Source: Planktotalea arctica
Lineage (GTDB): Bacteria; Pseudomonadota; Alphaproteobacteria; Rhodobacterales; Rhodobacteraceae
Length of the DNA stretch: 64,000 nt
Reading direction: 5' to 3'
Assembly: GCF_002105285.1 (NCBI RefSeq)
Contig: NZ_MUHR01000006.1
Span: forward strand, 310,001 to 374,000
Shown here in pieces: positions 27,918 through 36,475 of the stretch. Under the pieces are notes generated by a model. It worked only from the letters and a program-made list of their open reading frames with translations, was not told the origin of the DNA and did no database searches. Made by a program: the position numbers and the translations under genes. How positions within the stretch are numbered: position 1 is the first letter of the stretch; the number at the start of each line of letters is the position of its first letter.

Positions 27918-27972
27918 CTTCATCTTGCCAATTAAACTCCCGCCGGAGGCCCGATTTTTCTAGAAAAATCGG
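27918..27972. repeat. Intergenic repeat motif with hairpin between cobS and cobT
   Basis: This copy reads CTTCATCTTGCCAATTAAAC and ends CCGCCGGAGGC (27918-27950). It is followed immediately by CCGATTTTTC/GAAAAATCGG (27951-27972), a near-perfect palindrome centred on TCTAGA. It lies in the 84-base gap between two genes transcribed in the same direction, where it could reduce read-through into cobT or protect the 3' end of the cobS transcript. Confidence 0.8.
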
Positions 27973-27989
27973 AAACCACGCGGATCACC

Positions 27990-28976
27990 TTAACCGAGCG
28001 AAATGCTCGCTGCGCTTTCGGGCAGTTCTTCGTCAAAGCAGCGCTGGTAGAATTCGGCGACCGTTTGGCGCTCGAGCTCGTCGCACTTGTTGAGGAAGGA
28101 CAGGCGAAACGCATAGCCGACATTACGGAAAATCTCGGCATTTTGCGCCCAAGCGATCACGGTGCGCGGCGACATGACGGTCGATAGATCACCGTTCATG
28201 AAGGCCGTACGCGTGAGGTCTGCGACTTTCACCATCTGTTTGACGGTCTTGCGCCCTGCTTCATTGTTGTAATGCGGGTTCTTGGACAAAACGATCGACG
28301 CTTCGGCGTCGATGCTTAGATAATTGAGCGTCGCGACCAGCGACCAGCGGTCCATCTGGCCTTGGTTGATCTGCTGCGTGCCGTGATAAAGCCCGGTGGT
28401 GTCACCAAGTCCTACGGTGTTGGCTGTCGCAAAAATGCGGAAATAGGGATGCGGATCAATGACCTGATTCTGATCGAGCAGGGTCAGTTTGCCGTCCACC
28501 TCAAGAACACGCTGGATCACAAACATCACATCCGCACGCCCCGCATCGTATTCATCAAATACGATCGCCGTTGGGTTACGCAGGGCCCAAGGCAGAATGC
28601 CCTCCTGAAAATCGGTGACCTGCTTGCCGTCTTTAAGCTTGATCGCATCCTTGCCGATCAGATCGATCCGGCTGATATGGCTGTCGAGGTTCACGCGCAC
28701 CGCAGGCCAGTTCAAACGGCTTGCGACCTGTTCGATATGCGTTGATTTACCCGTTCCGTGATAGCCTTGGATCATCACGCGACGATTGTGCGAGAAGCCG
28801 GCCAAAATTGCCATGGTCGTGTCAGGATCGAATTTGTAGGTGCTGTCCAGTTCCGGCACGCGCTCTGTGCGATCTGCAAAGCCTTTAACGACCATATCCG
28901 TGTCGAGGCCAAAGACCTCGCGGACCGAAATGTCCTCGGTGGGTTTCGCATCGATGTCCAGCATACCGTCGGCCAT
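27990..28976 (-). CDS. cobS: Cobaltochelatase subunit CobS
   Basis: A 328-residue AAA+ ATPase partner of CobT. Walker A is GYHGTGKST (residues 71-79) and Walker B is [21 protein letters not shown] is sensor 1. The conserved start [20 protein letters not shown] places the N-terminus at the ATG at 28974-28976, with AGGACACG upstream; a longer frame beginning at 29204 is not supported. CobS and CobT form the chelatase motor that acts on CobN, whose gene must lie elsewhere. Confidence 0.96.
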   Translation of the reverse strand: MADGMLDIDAKPTEDISVREVFGLDTDMVVKGFADRTERVPELDSTYKFDPDTTMAILAGFSHNRRVMIQGYHGTGKSTHIEQVASRLNWPAVRVNLDSHISRIDLIGKDAIKLKDGKQVTDFQEGILPWALRNPTAIVFDEYDAGRADVMFVIQRVLEVDGKLTLLDQNQVIDPHPYFRIFATANTVGLGDTTGLYHGTQQINQGQMDRWSLVATLNYLSIDAEASIVLSKNPHYNNEAGRKTVKQMVKVADLTRTAFMNGDLSTVMSPRTVIAWAQNAEIFRNVGYAFRLSFLNKCDELERQTVAEFYQRCFDEELPESAASISLG

Positions 28977-29160
28977 GTTTTCGTGTCCTTGTCTCAGGCA
29001 AAATAACTGCGTTCTTTTGTTGATTGGTGTGGTGCAACATATCTTTCCCAAGGACAAGGGGAGCAAGCGGGAAAAACCTGCATTCACGCTGCGACGTTGG
29101 GGCTTTGCAGAGCGCGCGCCGTGGTGCAGGCTGCGAAGAACGCTAAATGAGGATAAAGCC

Positions 29161-29835
29161 CTGACACAGACTGATCCCGAAGTTGATTTTTTCAGCCAAG
29201 CCAATGAATACGCGCTCGGCTTGCTGAACCGCGATGAAATGCAGGCGTTCGAGGCAGAAATGGCAACGAACCCCGCGCTTCAAGGCGAGGTGGACCGCTG
29301 TATTTTGCACAATGAGCAGATGGGCGTGGAGCGTGATGATCTTGCGGGCAGCCCACCTTTGGGCAAGCTTTTGTGGCGCGAGCTTTGGGGCGAGAACTGG
29401 ATGCCGTGGCGCAGGCGCATGCGGCTTTGGGAATTTGCGCTCGGCGGGGTTGCGGCGGCGTTACTGGCTTACGGGGTTTATCAAACTGATTGGTTCGGAG
29501 CAAAAACGTCACCTGTGTTGCAAGCAAGTTTAAGCGCGCAAGAGCATCGTTTCGAATTGCAGGCGCTGCTCGATCCAAGTGGTCAGGTTTTGCACGTCGA
29601 TTGGCGCGGGCTTGTGCCCGAGGGTTTAAAATTCGTGCTATGGGTGAAATCGGGCGACGCGGATATTTTGATAGGCGCACTTGAAAAAGAGGGATTGCAA
29701 AGCTTCAAACTCGGCAAGGCACAGGTGCAAGCTCTGACGAGTGCGAGCCTGCTTCTTGTGACACTGGAAGAGCAAGGCGCAGCGCCATCGCCAGCCTGGC
29801 CGATTGAGGCGCAGGGCACCTTGCGTGAAATGTGA
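29161..29835 (+). CDS. Anti-sigma factor-like membrane protein (RskA type)
   Basis: About 224 residues. The N-terminal part ([21 protein letters not shown]...NPALQGEV) matches the zinc-free anti-sigma domain of the RskA/RsgI kind, one membrane helix lies at about residues 90-106, and the periplasmic part ends with [24 protein letters not shown], matching the RskA C-terminus. Such proteins hold an ECF sigma factor inactive at the membrane. No ATG, GTG or TTG fits the conserved start. CTG at 29161, seven bases after GAGGA, is the best candidate. The partner sigma-factor gene, usually just upstream, is missing. Confidence 0.7.
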   Translation: MTQTDPEVDFFSQANEYALGLLNRDEMQAFEAEMATNPALQGEVDRCILHNEQMGVERDDLAGSPPLGKLLWRELWGENWMPWRRRMRLWEFALGGVAAALLAYGVYQTDWFGAKTSPVLQASLSAQEHRFELQALLDPSGQVLHVDWRGLVPEGLKFVLWVKSGDADILIGALEKEGLQSFKLGKAQVQALTSASLLLVTLEEQGAAPSPAWPIEAQGTLREM

Positions 29836-29917
29836 CAATACTCTCACGTGCTTGTGCAAAACCGTGCCTTGTATGAAGTTCTGCGCCGCTCCATTTTGAC
29901 TGCAAAGGAGCCAAGAT

Positions 29918-30409
29918 ATGAACCGACGTTTTTTCCTCTCTGCAGGTGCTGTCACGGGCCTGTCTGCCATGTCCGTAATGGGTGCGTTCACCGCACGCCC
30001 AAGCGTCGCTGCGACGCAGGGTTTTGAAGTCACACGCAGCAGCGCAGAATGGAAAGCGATGCTGAGCAAGCAGCAATATAAGGTGATGCGCGAAGAGGGG
30101 ACAGAGCGGCCGTTTTCATCGCCCCTCGACAAGAATTACGCGGCCGGCACCTATGAGTGCCGTGGCTGCGCGCTGCCGCTATATGCCTCCGAGCATAAGT
30201 ATGACAGTGGTACGGGCTGGCCGAGCTTCTACCAGTCCTTGCCGGGCGCGATCGGGACCAAGGAAGATCGCAAGCTGTTTTCCCTGCGAACTGAATGCCA
30301 TTGCCGCCGCTGCGGCTCGCACCTCGGGCATATCTTTGATGATGGGCCTGCGCCCACGGGCAAGCGTCATTGTCTGAACGGTGTATCGCTGGTGTTCAAA
30401 CCGGCTTGA
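29918..30409 (+). CDS. msrB: Exported peptide-methionine (R)-S-oxide reductase MsrB
   Basis: A 163-residue MsrB with an N-terminal export signal. NRRFFLS resembles a Tat twin-arginine motif, and the hydrophobic stretch ends before about residue 32 (SVAA), so the enzyme probably works in the periplasm. The domain has two zinc-binding pairs (YECRGCAL and CHCRRCGS), SGTGWPSFY, and the catalytic Cys152 in RHCLNGVSL. It reduces methionine-R-sulfoxide in oxidised proteins. AAAGGAG lies upstream of the ATG. Confidence 0.94.
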   Translation: MNRRFFLSAGAVTGLSAMSVMGAFTARPSVAATQGFEVTRSSAEWKAMLSKQQYKVMREEGTERPFSSPLDKNYAAGTYECRGCALPLYASEHKYDSGTGWPSFYQSLPGAIGTKEDRKLFSLRTECHCRRCGSHLGHIFDDGPAPTGKRHCLNGVSLVFKPA

Positions 30410-30487
30410 TTTTCTGCGAAAATCAACGGGGCGGAAAATCTTCTGCGAAGATTTTCTTAAGCAGATTATTCGCATGAATAATCTGCT
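30406..30487. repeat. Run of three perfect hairpins
   Basis: Three consecutive perfect inverted repeats fill the space between the convergent msrB and DUF2161 genes. They are TTGATTTTC/GAAAATCAA (30406-30426, loop TGC), GAAAATCTTC/GAAGATTTTC (30434-30456, loop TGC) and AGCAGATTATT/AATAATCTGCT (30460-30487, six-base loop). The first begins at the msrB stop codon region. The stems differ in sequence, so they are not copies of one repeat, but the first two share the TTCTGCGAA tip. They may act as a bidirectional terminator. Confidence 0.85.
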
Positions 30488-30494
30488 GATCGCT

Positions 30495-31190
30495 TCAGGT
30501 TGGTGGTGGATAAAGCTCTCGAATCGCGTCCAGTTCTGCCTCATATTCTGCCAGAGCATCTTGGCCCTTTGGGCTCAGCCAATAGATGCCTTTTGAAACA
30601 CGTTCGAACCATCCGTAGTGATTGGCTGCCATGAGGTTACGCGCGCCCGGCACGCCGGTCGACTTAGCGATGTCTGACGCTTTGGTTGGTCCGTGTCCTT
30701 CCAGAAACCCAAGGCATTTTAACGCGTCCTGCCGATAGGCAGTGACGAGCCCTTGGCGCGTCATGCCGCCTGTATTCGGGTCCCCCACGAGGCGCTGGAA
30801 TTCGCGCAGATGCCGCGCGGTCTTTTTCGTTGATTTGCGCGGCACATAGGGCGCAGGATCGGCATGGGCCTCCACGAAATTATCACAGGTGCGCACAGTC
30901 AACAGACCCAGCCCGAGGCGGCGACACAGCGCCTTGTTGTTTTTGATGGATTTGAGGCCAGCCTTGCCCTTGGGGCGCGGCACGCAGATGTAGACGCGAT
31001 CGCAGATCGAGAGCCGCTCGACCCCTTGATGAAACAAGGACAGGGTAAAGCCGGTCTTGAGTTCTATGATCACAGGCGGTTCATCTCCGCGCATGGCCAT
31101 TACATCGAGTTTACCAACCTCGCCTTTAACCTCATACCCCTGCGCTTCCAAAAAGGACTTCACAGGGGCATAGAGATCACTTTCGCGCAT
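30495..31190 (-). CDS. DUF2161 protein with PD-(D/E)XK nuclease-like fold
   Basis: A 231-residue protein of the DUF2161 family. The N-terminal half has a restriction-endonuclease-like core: GEVGKLDVMAM, then PPVIIELKTGF, giving the D...ExK arrangement. The C-terminal part looks like a winged helix (KASDIAKSTGVPGARNLMAANHYGWFERV...GIYWLSPKG). DUF2161 proteins are annotated as putative phosphodiesterases with no proven activity to my knowledge. The ATG at 31190 is chosen because conserved sequence begins there; the longer frame overlaps the J-domain gene. Only four bases separate it from that gene. Confidence 0.8.
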   Translation of the reverse strand: MRESDLYAPVKSFLEAQGYEVKGEVGKLDVMAMRGDEPPVIIELKTGFTLSLFHQGVERLSICDRVYICVPRPKGKAGLKSIKNNKALCRRLGLGLLTVRTCDNFVEAHADPAPYVPRKSTKKTARHLREFQRLVGDPNTGGMTRQGLVTAYRQDALKCLGFLEGHGPTKASDIAKSTGVPGARNLMAANHYGWFERVSKGIYWLSPKGQDALAEYEAELDAIRELYPPPT

Positions 31191-31194
31191 GGCT

Positions 31195-31821
31195 TTACTT
31201 GAAGTTCCGGCTGTCTTTGAGTTGCTCCCACGCCCAGACGACTTCTTGCAATTGCTCTTCTTGTGAGCGATCACCGCCATTCATATCCGGGTGCAGCACT
31301 TTGATAAGCGCCTTGTAGGACTTGCGAATTTCCGCCTTGGTCCAGAAATCCTTGGCCTCCAGCAGTTCCATCGCGCGCCGCTCGGTCGGGGGCAGGCGCT
31401 TGGCCGCGCCGCCGCCTTTGCCGGGATTGCGCGTCGCGTTGACGCCAAGCACTTGGTGGGGGTCCTCGATCCCGAGGCGCGCCCATGCGGCCTGCTCGGG
31501 GTCTTTCATCGGTTTGGTCTCGCGCTCCCAGACTTTGTCCTTGGACATTTGCGCGTTGAGTTCGGCCTCTGTCGTGCCGTTGAAGAAATTCCACTTCAAA
31601 TTATACTCGCGCACATGGTCCTTGCAGAACCAGATAAAATCATCGAGCACGTCCGGCGCGCGCGGCGCGCGGAACTTGCCGGGCAACTCGCAGCCATCGT
31701 GTTGGCACACGCGTGTTGAGGTTTCCGATTCCCCGGACATCCCCCGACGACCGCGCGGATTTTTCTTCTTTGCGGAAGAAACCGACATATCGAAACCGAA
31801 GGGATCGTTTTTCTTTTGCAT
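31195..31821 (-). CDS. J-domain (DnaJ-like) protein
   Basis: A 208-residue protein with a C-terminal J domain: the HPD motif lies at about residue 177 (VLHPDMNGGD), preceded by a helix WTKAEIRKSYKALIK and followed by QEEQLQEVVWAWEQLK. The N-terminal half carries CQHDGCELPGKFRAPRAP and FCKDHVREYNLKWNFF, a possible metal-binding pair of Cys/His clusters typical of this Rhodobacterales family. It would stimulate a DnaK-type Hsp70; clients are unknown. It diverges from bolA with a 71-base shared promoter region. Confidence 0.88.
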   Translation of the reverse strand: MQKKNDPFGFDMSVSSAKKKNPRGRRGMSGESETSTRVCQHDGCELPGKFRAPRAPDVLDDFIWFCKDHVREYNLKWNFFNGTTEAELNAQMSKDKVWERETKPMKDPEQAAWARLGIEDPHQVLGVNATRNPGKGGGAAKRLPPTERRAMELLEAKDFWTKAEIRKSYKALIKVLHPDMNGGDRSQEEQLQEVVWAWEQLKDSRNFK

Positions 31822-31892
31822 TGCTCACCTCGTCGCATCAGGCGCATAACAATAGAGGAATTGACGGCGGTTAGAAGGGGAGTTCGACAAAA

Positions 31893-32156
31893 ATGTCAAA
31901 GACAGATGAAATTCGCGCAAAGCTGGAAGTGGCGCTGGCGCCTGTGCAGCTTGAAGTGGTGGATGACAGTGAAAGTCATAGGGGGCATTCAGGGTTTCAA
32001 GAGGGTGGCGAGAGCCATTACAATGTGATGGTGCGCTCAGCCGCTTTTAAGGGGCAGAGCCGGATCAAACGGCACCGGATGGTGCATTCTGCGCTGGGGC
32101 CTGATCTGATCGGGCGCATTCACGCCTTGGCGCTGGATCTGGATGTGCCGGGGTAG
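31893..32156 (+). CDS. bolA: BolA-family protein
   Basis: An 87-residue BolA-like protein. The class-II KH-like fold is visible as LEVVDDSESHRGHSG, the beta strand HYNVMVRSAAFKGQSRIKRHRMV and a final helix LGPDLIGRIHALALDL. BolA proteins bind monothiol glutaredoxins and share [2Fe-2S] clusters with them; the histidine in RHRMV is the usual cluster ligand. An AGAAGGGGAG ribosome-binding site precedes the ATG. It is divergent from the J-domain gene. Confidence 0.93.
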   Translation: MSKTDEIRAKLEVALAPVQLEVVDDSESHRGHSGFQEGGESHYNVMVRSAAFKGQSRIKRHRMVHSALGPDLIGRIHALALDLDVPG

Positions 32157-32173
32157 GCGCTGGTTTAGGGGTG

Positions 32174-32234
32174 TGGGGGCGCTGCCCCCATCCGCATTCG
32201 CGGATTCCCCCGCGATATTTGATGAAAGAGGAAG
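32174..32234. repeat. Intergenic repeat element (diverged form) with two hairpins
   Basis: Read on the minus strand, this is CTTCCTCTTTCATCAAATAT followed by a G run, a diverged form of the element at 52269. On the plus strand it holds TGGGGGC/GCCCCCA around the loop GCT (32174-32190) and ATCCGC/GCGGAT (32190-32205). It separates the convergent bolA and DUF4177 genes. Confidence 0.7.
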
Positions 32235-32235
32235 A

Positions 32236-32649
32236 TTACTCGCTGGTTCGGGCGAGTTGATCGGCACGCATTTTGAGTGGATCGTTCAGGTTGCGTTCTG
32301 CTTTTTCGTCCACTTCGTAGTCCTCGGCTTCGGGGTTTTCTAACTCGATTCCATCGGGTTCGGCTTCTCGTTCTGGCGCATCGAGCAGTTTGGGCGCGAA
32401 GGCGTCGATATCGGTGCCCGATGGGCGGCGGAACACCAGCACGTTGCGAAACGTCGTCGTCTTGGACGTCAGGCCAGAGCGTTCCTCGCAAGGAAGCGTT
32501 TCAGCGCGTTGGTATTCCCAGCCTGCCGTGCCCATTTCGTTCATCACCTGTTCGAGCGCATGGGCGAATTTGCCCTCTGCGCCTTTTACGCCTTTGCCGC
32601 GCAAACCGCGCGTGGGGGCGGGGATGACTTTGTAGTGGTAGGTGGTCAT
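32236..32649 (-). CDS. DUF4177-type small protein
   Basis: A 137-residue protein. The N-terminal 75 residues (YHYKVIPAPTRG, then FAHALEQVMNEMGTAGWEYQRAETLP and FRNVLVFRR) fit the DUF4177 pattern: a strand, a helix ending in GWEY and two strands. The remaining 60 residues are acidic and probably disordered. The family has no established function. It is transcribed away from a 429-base gene-free stretch, which must hold its promoter. Confidence 0.78.
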   Translation of the reverse strand: MTTYHYKVIPAPTRGLRGKGVKGAEGKFAHALEQVMNEMGTAGWEYQRAETLPCEERSGLTSKTTTFRNVLVFRRPSGTDIDAFAPKLLDAPEREAEPDGIELENPEAEDYEVDEKAERNLNDPLKMRADQLARTSE

Positions 32650-33078
32650 GGCGGGGCTTTCTGCAAATGCGGTTGAGCAGTCTTACCAAGTGCCGTCTTT
32701 TCTGGAAAGAGGTGCCTTTGGACGGTTTCATTGCCGGCCCTCATAGGCGACATTTCATGCTCGCCCATGGGGATGCGTCATTTCAGGCGTGTAGAGGGCT
32801 AAAGCGCTGTGATCATGGGATGTCGCATCTAGCAGTTTCGAGATGCCTTTGAATTGAAGTGCAGGCAAAACCTCTACCTCCATAGGCATTGAACCTTTTT
32901 CTCACTTGGTTTGGCACTGCCGCAGTCGCGCCCTTGTTGCGGATCACAACGCATGGGCGCGCGGCTGGTGCGCGCGAATGCGCGAAACGATGACGATGTG
33001 TACTTGCTTGAGAAATTCAGCGCCATGCAGGCCTAGCTAACGATTCTCATACCTGTGATCCGCAGGAGGAGGCGTGGC
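32650..33078. other. Gene-free stretch between DUF4177 and gatB
   Basis: Over 429 bases I find no credible coding frame: the short open frames lack ribosome-binding sites and resemble no family. The left part must contain the DUF4177 promoter. The right part contains a nested pair of complementary arms (32938-33064), described separately as a possible structured RNA. No tRNA, SRP RNA, tmRNA or RNase P signature is visible. Confidence 0.6.
32938..33064. ncRNA. Possible structured RNA defined by nested stems
   Basis: TGCGGATCACA (32938-32948) and TGTGATCCGCA (33054-33064) are perfect reverse complements of 11 bases. Inside them GCATGGGCGC (32951-32960) pairs with GCGCCATGC (33020-33028), leaving one bulged G. 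A smaller GCGC-GAAT-GCGC hairpin lies at the centre. Together these would give a closed RNA of about 127 bases. I see no matching known family, the transcribed strand is not clear, and no promoter or T-tract is obvious. This is inference from base pairing only. Confidence 0.35.
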
Positions 33079-34590
33079 TTAACCGTTCAGTTTCTTCGCA
33101 ATTAACTCGTTTACGGCCTTGGGATTGGCCTTGCCACCCATGGCTTTCATCACTTGACCGACGAACCATCCAGCGAGCTTTGGGTTCTCTTTCGCCTTTT
33201 CCACCTGTGCGGGGTTGTCGGCGATAATCTGATCGAGCGCAGCTTCGATGGCGCCCGTGTCTGTGACCTGCTTCATGCCGCGCGCCTCTACGATGGCAGC
33301 AGGGTCGCCGCCCTCGGTGTAAACGATCTCGAAGAGGTCTTTGGCGATCTTGCCGCTGATCGTATCGGATTTGATCAGATCGATAATGCCGCCCAGTTGT
33401 GCGGGCGTGAGGGGGCTATCGGTGATATCTTTTTCATCCGCTTTCAGGCGACCGAATAGCTCGTTAATGACCCAGTTCGCAGCAAGTTTACCATCGCGCC
33501 CCGCGGCGACGGCTTCAAAGTAGGCCGCGCTATCGACGTCTGCCGTAAGGACCGAAGCATCATATTCTCTAAGAGAGAAGTCTTTGACAAACCGCGCTTT
33601 TTTCTCATCGGGAAGCTCGGGTAGGCTCTTCGCGATGTCGTCCACCCAAGCCTGTTCAATCTCCAGAGGGAGCAAGTCGGGATCGGGGAAATATCGGTAA
33701 TCATGCGCTTCCTCTTTGGAGCGCATGGAGCGGGTTTCACCCTTGTCCGGATCATAAAGGCGGGTCTCCTGATCGACCTTTCCGCCGGCTTCCACAATGG
33801 CGATCTGGCGTTTGGCTTCTACGTCGATGGCTTGCTGGATGAAGCGCATGGAGTTCATGTTCTTGATCTCGCAGCGCGTGCCGAGATGGGCAAAATCGCC
33901 CGTCTCGATGAATTTTTCGTACTGACCGGGCAGACAAATCGACACGTTCACGTCCGCGCGCATCGATCCGCTCTGCATGTTGCCATCGCAAGTGCCTAGG
34001 TATCGCAGGATCTGGCGCAGTTTGACGACGAAAGCAGCCGCCTCTTCGGGGCCACGAATGTCGGGGCGCGATACGATTTCCATCAGCGCCACGCCGGTGC
34101 GATTCAGATCGACAAAAGACATGTTGGGATCCATGTCGTGAATGGATTTACCTGCGTCCTGCTCGAGGTGAATCCGCTCGATGCGCACGCGGCGTGCGAT
34201 GCCCGGCTCCATGTCCACGATGACTTCGCCCTCGCCCACGATGGGGTGGTAGAGCTGGGAAATCTGATAGCCTTGCGGCAGGTCCGGATAGAAGTAATTC
34301 TTGCGATCAAAAGCGGAAAACAGGTTGATTTTCGCCTTGAGACCTAGGCCGGTGCGCACCGCCTGCTCGACGCAGAACTCATTGATAACAGGAAGCATTC
34401 CGGGCATTGCCGCATCGACGAAAGCGACGTTCGAATTCGGCTCTGCGCCAAAACGTGTTGAAGCGCCGGAAAAGAGCTTGGACTTGGATTGGACCTGCGC
34501 ATGCACCTCCATGCCGATGACCAGTTCCCAGTCGTGTTTCGCGCCGGCGATGGTTTTCACTTTGGGGGCGTCAAATGTCAGATCTAGCAT
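33079..34590 (-). CDS. gatB: Asp/Glu-tRNA amidotransferase subunit B
   Basis: A 503-residue Gat[22 protein letters not shown] opens the protein, followed by [35 protein letters not shown] and the signature region [14 protein letters not shown]. The C-terminal part is the YqeY-like tail domain that binds tRNA ([38 protein letters not shown]). With GatA and GatC it converts Glu-tRNA(Gln) or Asp-tRNA(Asn) to the amidated forms. gatA and gatC are not adjacent. The ribosome-binding site is weak. Confidence 0.97.
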   Translation of the reverse strand: MLDLTFDAPKVKTIAGAKHDWELVIGMEVHAQVQSKSKLFSGASTRFGAEPNSNVAFVDAAMPGMLPVINEFCVEQAVRTGLGLKAKINLFSAFDRKNYFYPDLPQGYQISQLYHPIVGEGEVIVDMEPGIARRVRIERIHLEQDAGKSIHDMDPNMSFVDLNRTGVALMEIVSRPDIRGPEEAAAFVVKLRQILRYLGTCDGNMQSGSMRADVNVSICLPGQYEKFIETGDFAHLGTRCEIKNMNSMRFIQQAIDVEAKRQIAIVEAGGKVDQETRLYDPDKGETRSMRSKEEAHDYRYFPDPDLLPLEIEQAWVDDIAKSLPELPDEKKARFVKDFSLREYDASVLTADVDSAAYFEAVAAGRDGKLAANWVINELFGRLKADEKDITDSPLTPAQLGGIIDLIKSDTISGKIAKDLFEIVYTEGGDPAAIVEARGMKQVTDTGAIEAALDQIIADNPAQVEKAKENPKLAGWFVGQVMKAMGGKANPKAVNELIAKKLNG

Positions 34591-35026
34591 CGGGCAGGGT
34601 CCATGAAATCAGGGCTTTTCAGGCGTTCTATGGCACAGGCGCATGCAGGGCAAGAGGGGCGATGCGGGGATAAAATGACGACACTGGACTTATTCCATGG
34701 TGCATCGGGGAATCGGTAGATTGCGCAGTGCAGGCAGCGGCGTCCAGACTGGCCTCCAACCCTTTGCAAATGACGTTAAAGCGCGCACAAAGCTGCGTGC
34801 ACGAAAGGCTGGGGCGAGAGACCACAGAGCCAGCGCATCAGACCGGACAGCAAATGCAACCGAACCTCTACGGATTGTTCGGTAGGGCTGCGTTCTTGAT
34901 GGCACCCAAGTCGGCTTGATCCATTTTGTACCGCCCAGAATGATAGGGCATCGATGCAATGCGTTTATGTGATTAGCGCGCGTTCAAGCCAGAAATACCG
35001 CATGCGCCTGACCGATAACTTCCGCG
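34591..35026. other. Gene-free stretch upstream of gatB
   Basis: These 436 bases hold the presumed gatB promoter and no convincing gene. Two inverted repeats are visible: ACCGAAC/GTTCGGT with an 11-base loop (34859-34883), and GCCTGAC/GTCAGGC (35006-35032), whose right arm covers the stop codon of the following gene. A 27-codon frame on the minus strand (34868-34951) has no ribosome-binding site and was not accepted. Confidence 0.5.
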
Positions 35027-36304
35027 TCAGGCCTGCTGCACGTAAAGCCCTTGAGGTGTGAAAATCAGCGCGTTACCCTTTTGCATCTGCTCGCCGAAGA
35101 AGCGCATGAACACCTGATTGGCTTTTTCACGGCCCTGTTTGAACAAGGCATCGATCGAAGCGATCCGCGCTTGATTGTCGAACCCCTCCATCGCGTGCCC
35201 CCAGATCAGGGGATGTAATTCATGCAGATGCTCGGACATGATCCATTGTGCGGCTTTCTGGATTTGATCAAGCGCGCCGGAGGCTGCAAGATCATCAGCG
35301 CACAAACGCGCAGCATTCGGGATCGAGACTGCGGCAAACGACGCAAAGAGATTTGCATTGTGTTGATCTTTGGAGCGCTCGAGAATATCGCGCAGCCCTT
35401 CAAGAAAGAACGGCACATCCAGAACCGATGCACAGGCTGGATCGACCAGCAGCGCGTCGAAAAACGTCCAAGTGTATGCGCCGGCCCCCCAGATGTCCTG
35501 CGTGCGCGCTGCGGTGCGCCGTGCTTCAAGTTCCAGCGCTGCGTAGCTGCCAAACCACTGTGGCAGCATATGATGGCCAAGGGCACGGATGTGGCGTTGC
35601 TGTAAAGGAGCGAGGTCGATCAGGTCTTCATAATCATCTGCAACGCGCGCATTTGCGCTTGGATTTCCCACGAGCAAGGCGCATCTGGCCGCAGTGACCA
35701 ACGGGCTGTCAAGTTCGATGCCGCAGAACGGATCTAGTACCTGCCGCGCGCGTGTGCAGTGAAGATCAAAGGCCTCGATATTGCGCGCAGGTGTGTCGCA
35801 TGCCGCGTGCGTACCGCGCCAAGCCCATGCGATATCAAGATGGGCCATAGCCACGACGGTGGCTATTACGTGATCTTCGCGGTTTTCGCCAAGAATGGTT
35901 TCGAGCGCTGAAATCGCATCGCTCAAGGGTTTGTTTTCTTCGGGATCGCCGTCGATCAGCAGATGTTCTGCCAGTGCGACCACATCAGAGCGCGCGCCCT
36001 GACAGAGTAATTCGGACACAGGCATGCCGCCGCCAGAGGTGCGTCGGCTCGCGTCTTCGAGGTTGACCAATTTGGACAGGTCTTCCCAACGCTCCTGTCG
36101 GGCAAGAAACTGGCCCTGATTGAAATAGTAGCTGCGCAATTTTTCCTCGCGCGGCTCGTTGGAAACAGGGATCACCAATAACTTGTCGAGATCGGGCAAT
36201 TCATTTGTTGGGTTCTGGTGCTGCAGCCGCGTCGAAGAGACTTTACTGCGACGTGAAATGCGGGTGCCCGGCAAGCGAGACGTCAAGGATTTAAAAAGGG
36301 ACAT
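35027..36304 (-). CDS. Uncharacterised helical protein
   Basis: A 425-residue protein that I cannot place in a named family. There is no signal peptide, membrane segment or catalytic motif I can recognise. The N-terminal 50 residues are basic and serine-rich. The remainder is rich in alanine, leucine and charged residues, with helix-pair spacing (for example LRSYYFNQGQFLARQERWEDLSKLV) that suggests a TPR-like repeat fold. PQWFGSYAALELEARRTA and WTFFDALLVDPA look like conserved patches. It is monocistronic between gatB and the transglycosylase. Confidence 0.65.
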   Translation of the reverse strand: MSLFKSLTSRLPGTRISRRSKVSSTRLQHQNPTNELPDLDKLLVIPVSNEPREEKLRSYYFNQGQFLARQERWEDLSKLVNLEDASRRTSGGGMPVSELLCQGARSDVVALAEHLLIDGDPEENKPLSDAISALETILGENREDHVIATVVAMAHLDIAWAWRGTHAACDTPARNIEAFDLHCTRARQVLDPFCGIELDSPLVTAARCALLVGNPSANARVADDYEDLIDLAPLQQRHIRALGHHMLPQWFGSYAALELEARRTAARTQDIWGAGAYTWTFFDALLVDPACASVLDVPFFLEGLRDILERSKDQHNANLFASFAAVSIPNAARLCADDLAASGALDQIQKAAQWIMSEHLHELHPLIWGHAMEGFDNQARIASIDALFKQGREKANQVFMRFFGEQMQKGNALIFTPQGLYVQQA

Positions 36305-36475
36305 GGTGTAAAACTTTCACTCAGCTCAATAATGCGTTGAGGAGTTTATGTTGCCGCATTCAGGCGCAATCGTGGCGCGCCGTGGGCGAGAACAGACTGT
36401 TTCCAAGAGCAATCATGATCAGGCAAATCACCATAGCACTCGCGCTAGGTCACGGCGCGCTGGCAGAGTTGCGCG

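Noticed and set aside
32667-32852. A 61-codon frame in the gap between DUF4177 and gatB
   Set aside because: Its composition is unlike neighbouring genes and it resembles no family. No ribosome-binding site precedes it.
34868-34951. A 27-codon minus-strand frame in the gap upstream of gatB
   Set aside because: There is no ribosome-binding site and no family resemblance, and the frame is short enough to be chance.
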